64,000 nt of DNA from Pithys albifrons albifrons. Taxonomy: Eukaryota; Chordata; Aves; Passeriformes; Thamnophilidae. Each line of letters begins with the position of its first letter. Positions within the stretch are counted from its first letter, which is position 1. Positions 62,100 to 64,000 of this stretch are shown here, in pieces. The stretch covers positions 25,625,066-25,689,065 of the forward strand of contig NC_092467.1 of NCBI RefSeq assembly GCF_047495875.1. The letters run 5' to 3'. Position numbers and translations under genes: made by a program. The notes under the pieces are model-generated. The model did not search any database, was not told the origin of the DNA, and saw only the letters and a program-made list of their open reading frames with translations.

Positions 62100-64000
62100 T
62101 TACTGTTCATGGTGCAGCATCATTAGCGCCTGGGAGCCCAAGGCTGCCACCTTTTCTCTTGGCATAAAGCTCAGTCCCTCCTTGGAATCACTGGGGCTGG
62201 GAAAATGCCATTTTTCAGCCAAGAATTGAAGGTGGACCACGATCACTCTTGGAAATGGAATCAAAAGAGGAAAGGTGCCAGCCCACAAAGTGCTGGCCTA
62301 GTCCTCTCTGTTCTGGCAGAGCCCCTCCTCTCTCCACGCTCGACTCCTGCGTTAGGGTTACGCTTAGAGTTATGCTTAGAATTAGGGTTAGGGTTAGGGT
62401 TAGGGTTAGGGTTAGGGTTAGACTTCTCTTTTGTGTTAGGATTAGAGTTTGGGTGTCTTTTTACTGCTCATGGCGCAGCATCATTAGCACCTGAGAGCCC
62501 AAGGCTGCCACCTTTTCTCTTGGCACAAAGCTCAGTCCCTCCTTGGCACCATTGGGGCTGGGAAATTGGCATTTTTCAGCCAAGAATTGAAGGAGGACCA
62601 AGATCCCTCTTGGAAAAGGAATCGAAAGAGGAAAGGTGCCAGCCCACAAAGGGCTGGCCTAGTCCTCTCTGTTCTGGCAGAGCCCCTCCTCTCTCCACTC
62701 TCGAGTCCTGGGTTAGGGTTACGCTTAGAGTTATGCTTAGAATTAGGGTTAGGGTTAGGGTTAGGGTTAGGGTTAGGGTTAGACTTCTCTTTTGTGTTAG
62801 GATTAGGGTTTGGGTGTCTTTTTACTGTTCATGGTGCAGCATCATTAGCGCCTGGGAGCCCAAGGCTGCCACCTTTTCTCTTGGCACAAAGCTCAGTCCC
62901 TCCTTGGAATCACTGGGGCTGGGAAAATGCCATTTTTCAGCCAAGAATTGAGGGCGGACCAAGATCCCTCTTGGAAAAGGAATCGAAAGAGGAAAGGTGC
63001 CAGCCCACAAAGGGCTGGCCTAGTCCTCTCTGTTCTGGCAGAGCCCCTCCTCTCTCCACTCTCGAGTCCTGGGTTAGGGTTACGCTTAGAGTTATGCTTA
63101 GAATTAGGGTTAGGGTTAGGGTTAGGGTTAGGGTTAGACTTCTCTTTTGTGTTAGCATTAGAGTATGGGTGTCTTTTTACTGCTCATGGCGCAGCATCAT
63201 TAGCACCTGAGAGCCCAAGGCTGCCACCTTTTCTCTTGGCACAAAGCTCAGTCCCTCCTTGGCACCATTGGGGCTGGGAAATTGGCATTTTTCAGCCAGG
63301 AATTGAAGGAGGACCAAGATCCCTCTTGGAAAAGGAATCGAAAGAGGAATGGTGCCAGCCCACAAAGGGCTGGCCTAGTCCTCTCTGTTCTAGCAGAGCC
63401 CCTCCTCTCTCCACTCTCGACTCCTGGGTTAGGGTTACACTTAGAGTTATGCTTAGAATTAGGGTTAGGGTTAGGGTTAGGGTTAGACTTCTCTTTTGTG
63501 TTAGGATTAGGGTTTCGGTGTCTTTTTACTGTTCATGGTGCAGCATCATTAGCGCCTGGGAGCCCAAGGCTGCCACCTTTTCTCTTGGCACAAAGCTCAG
63601 TCCCTCCTTGGAATCACTGGGGCTGGGAAAATGCCATTTTTCAGCCAAGAATTGAAGGTGGACCACGATCACTCTTGGAAATGGAATCAAAAGAGGAAAG
63701 GTGCCAGCCCACAAAGGGCTGGCCTAGTCCTCTCTGTTCTGGCAGAGCCCCTCCTCTCTCCACGCTCGACTCCTGCGTTAGGGTTACGCTTAGAGTTATG
63801 CTTAGAATTAGGGTTAGGGTTAGGGTTAGGGTTAGGGTTAGGGTTAGACTTCTCTTTTGTGTTAGGATTAGAGTTTGGGTGTCTTTTTACTGCTCATGGC
63901 GCAGCATCATTAGCACCTGAGAGCCCAAGGCTGCCACCTTTTCTCTTGGCACAAAGCTCAGACGCTCCTTGGCACCATTGGGGCTGGGAAATTGGCATTT

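Larger units (their letters stand above)
56769..63958 (+). repeat. Higher-order repeat copy 3, 20 monomers (7190 bp)
   Basis: Runs between the markers at 56769 and 63959. Its left 3.6 kb follows copy 2 closely at offsets of 6817-6829 bp. From about 60.4 kb it instead resembles the 45.6-47.4 kb region of copy 1, then continues with another six-monomer unit. It is therefore a mosaic of earlier copies. Confidence 0.75.
26084..64000 (+). repeat. TTAGGG-bearing subtelomeric satellite array, about 105 monomers
   Basis: A single head-to-tail tandem array with a typical monomer of 361 bp; 106 successive anchor positions average about 359 bp apart. All monomers have the same orientation, and no unrelated insertion interrupts them. 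Each has a telomere-derived block (ladder of TTAGGG and degenerate hexamers) and about 259 bp of unrelated sequence. Spacing between monomers takes only the values 343, 349, 355, 361, 367 and 373 bp. The G-rich strand reads left to right, as expected if the chromosome end lies to the right. The array is cut by the window edge, so its full length is unknown. I do not recognise the non-telomeric part as any named satellite. Subtelomeric position is inference from orientation and composition. Confidence 0.95.
38701..64000 (+). repeat. Distal zone of the array: homogenised, with higher-order repeats
   Basis: About 70 monomers, all of the AGAATTAGGG form. I saw no interrupted TTAGGG core here. Diagnostic variants recur in fixed order: a CAGACGCTCC marker, a TCTTTCC marker, an AATGGTGCC monomer always followed by an AAAGTGCTGG monomer, and a TTAGCATTAGAG form. 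They recur at regular monomer spacings and so define nested higher-order repeats. Copies a few kilobases apart differ by only a handful of bases, which indicates recent turnover. Confidence 0.85.

Noticed and set aside
26634..63655. Roughly 210-250-codon plus frames with Gly-Leu and Arg-Val tracts
   Set aside because: They arise from the hexamer core, recur in each monomer, shift frame from one monomer to the next, and end wherever hexamer number changes the frame.
26168..63714. 62-codon minus-strand frame present in almost every monomer
   Set aside because: It begins at TTG, not ATG, and has constant length only because that part of the monomer has no indels. Monomers differ by many amino-acid changes, so no coding constraint is evident.
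26084..64000. CRISPR-like or bacterial repeat array
   Set aside because: The monomer is hundreds of bases long with no repeat-spacer alternation, and the setting is a vertebrate chromosome.
26084..64000. True terminal telomere
   Set aside because: Cores have only 3-8 hexamers and are separated by about 320 bp of other or degenerate sequence. This is a satellite, with the terminal repeat (if any) outside the window.
26084..64000. Centromeric satellite
   Set aside because: No sequence resembling the CENP-B box was seen, and the abundance of oriented TTAGGG favours a subtelomeric place. Not excluded without mapping.

Overview
The window comes from a vertebrate chromosome, most likely a bird. 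Two signals support this. Three 3'-end fragments of CR1-type LINE retroposons (the common sauropsid LINE) lie in the left part. The vertebrate telomere hexamer TTAGGG makes up much of the right part. There is no bacterial-style gene packing, and no protein-coding gene, tRNA or rRNA could be recognised on either strand.

Positions 1-26083 are ordinary single-copy, AT-leaning intergenic or intronic DNA. They hold the CR1 fragments (4779-5010, 17659-17711, 18991-19044), a modest CpG-enriched patch (3541-4140) and a few low-complexity tracts. Open frames here are short (at most about 150 codons), overlap one another on both strands, and resemble no family I know.

Positions 26084-64000 are one uninterrupted tandem satellite array that continues past the right edge: about 105 monomers, all in the same orientation. 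The typical monomer is 361 bp. Each combines a telomere-derived block of about 102 bp with about 259 bp of non-telomeric sequence. The block has a core of 3-8 (mostly 6) TTAGGG copies flanked by degenerate hexamers that keep the 6-bp phase. Monomer spacings are 343, 349, 355, 361, 367 or 373 bp, so length changes only in 6-bp steps. The array starts abruptly inside a telomere tract, and the G-rich strand reads rightwards, which puts the chromosome end to the right. The natural reading is a subtelomeric satellite built from an amplified unit of unique DNA plus telomere repeat.

The array is zoned. The proximal third (to about 38.7 kb) is a mixture of diverged monomer subtypes. The distal part is more uniform and shows nested higher-order repeats: a 6-monomer unit of about 2.16 kb inside a 17-20-monomer unit of about 6.1-7.2 kb, including a block of about 2.0 kb that appears identical at an offset of 6095 bp. 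This points to recent amplification by unequal exchange, conversion or break-induced copying. The many open frames across the array (up to about 250 codons, rich in Gly-Leu or Arg-Val dipeptides) are by-products of the hexamer and are not genes.
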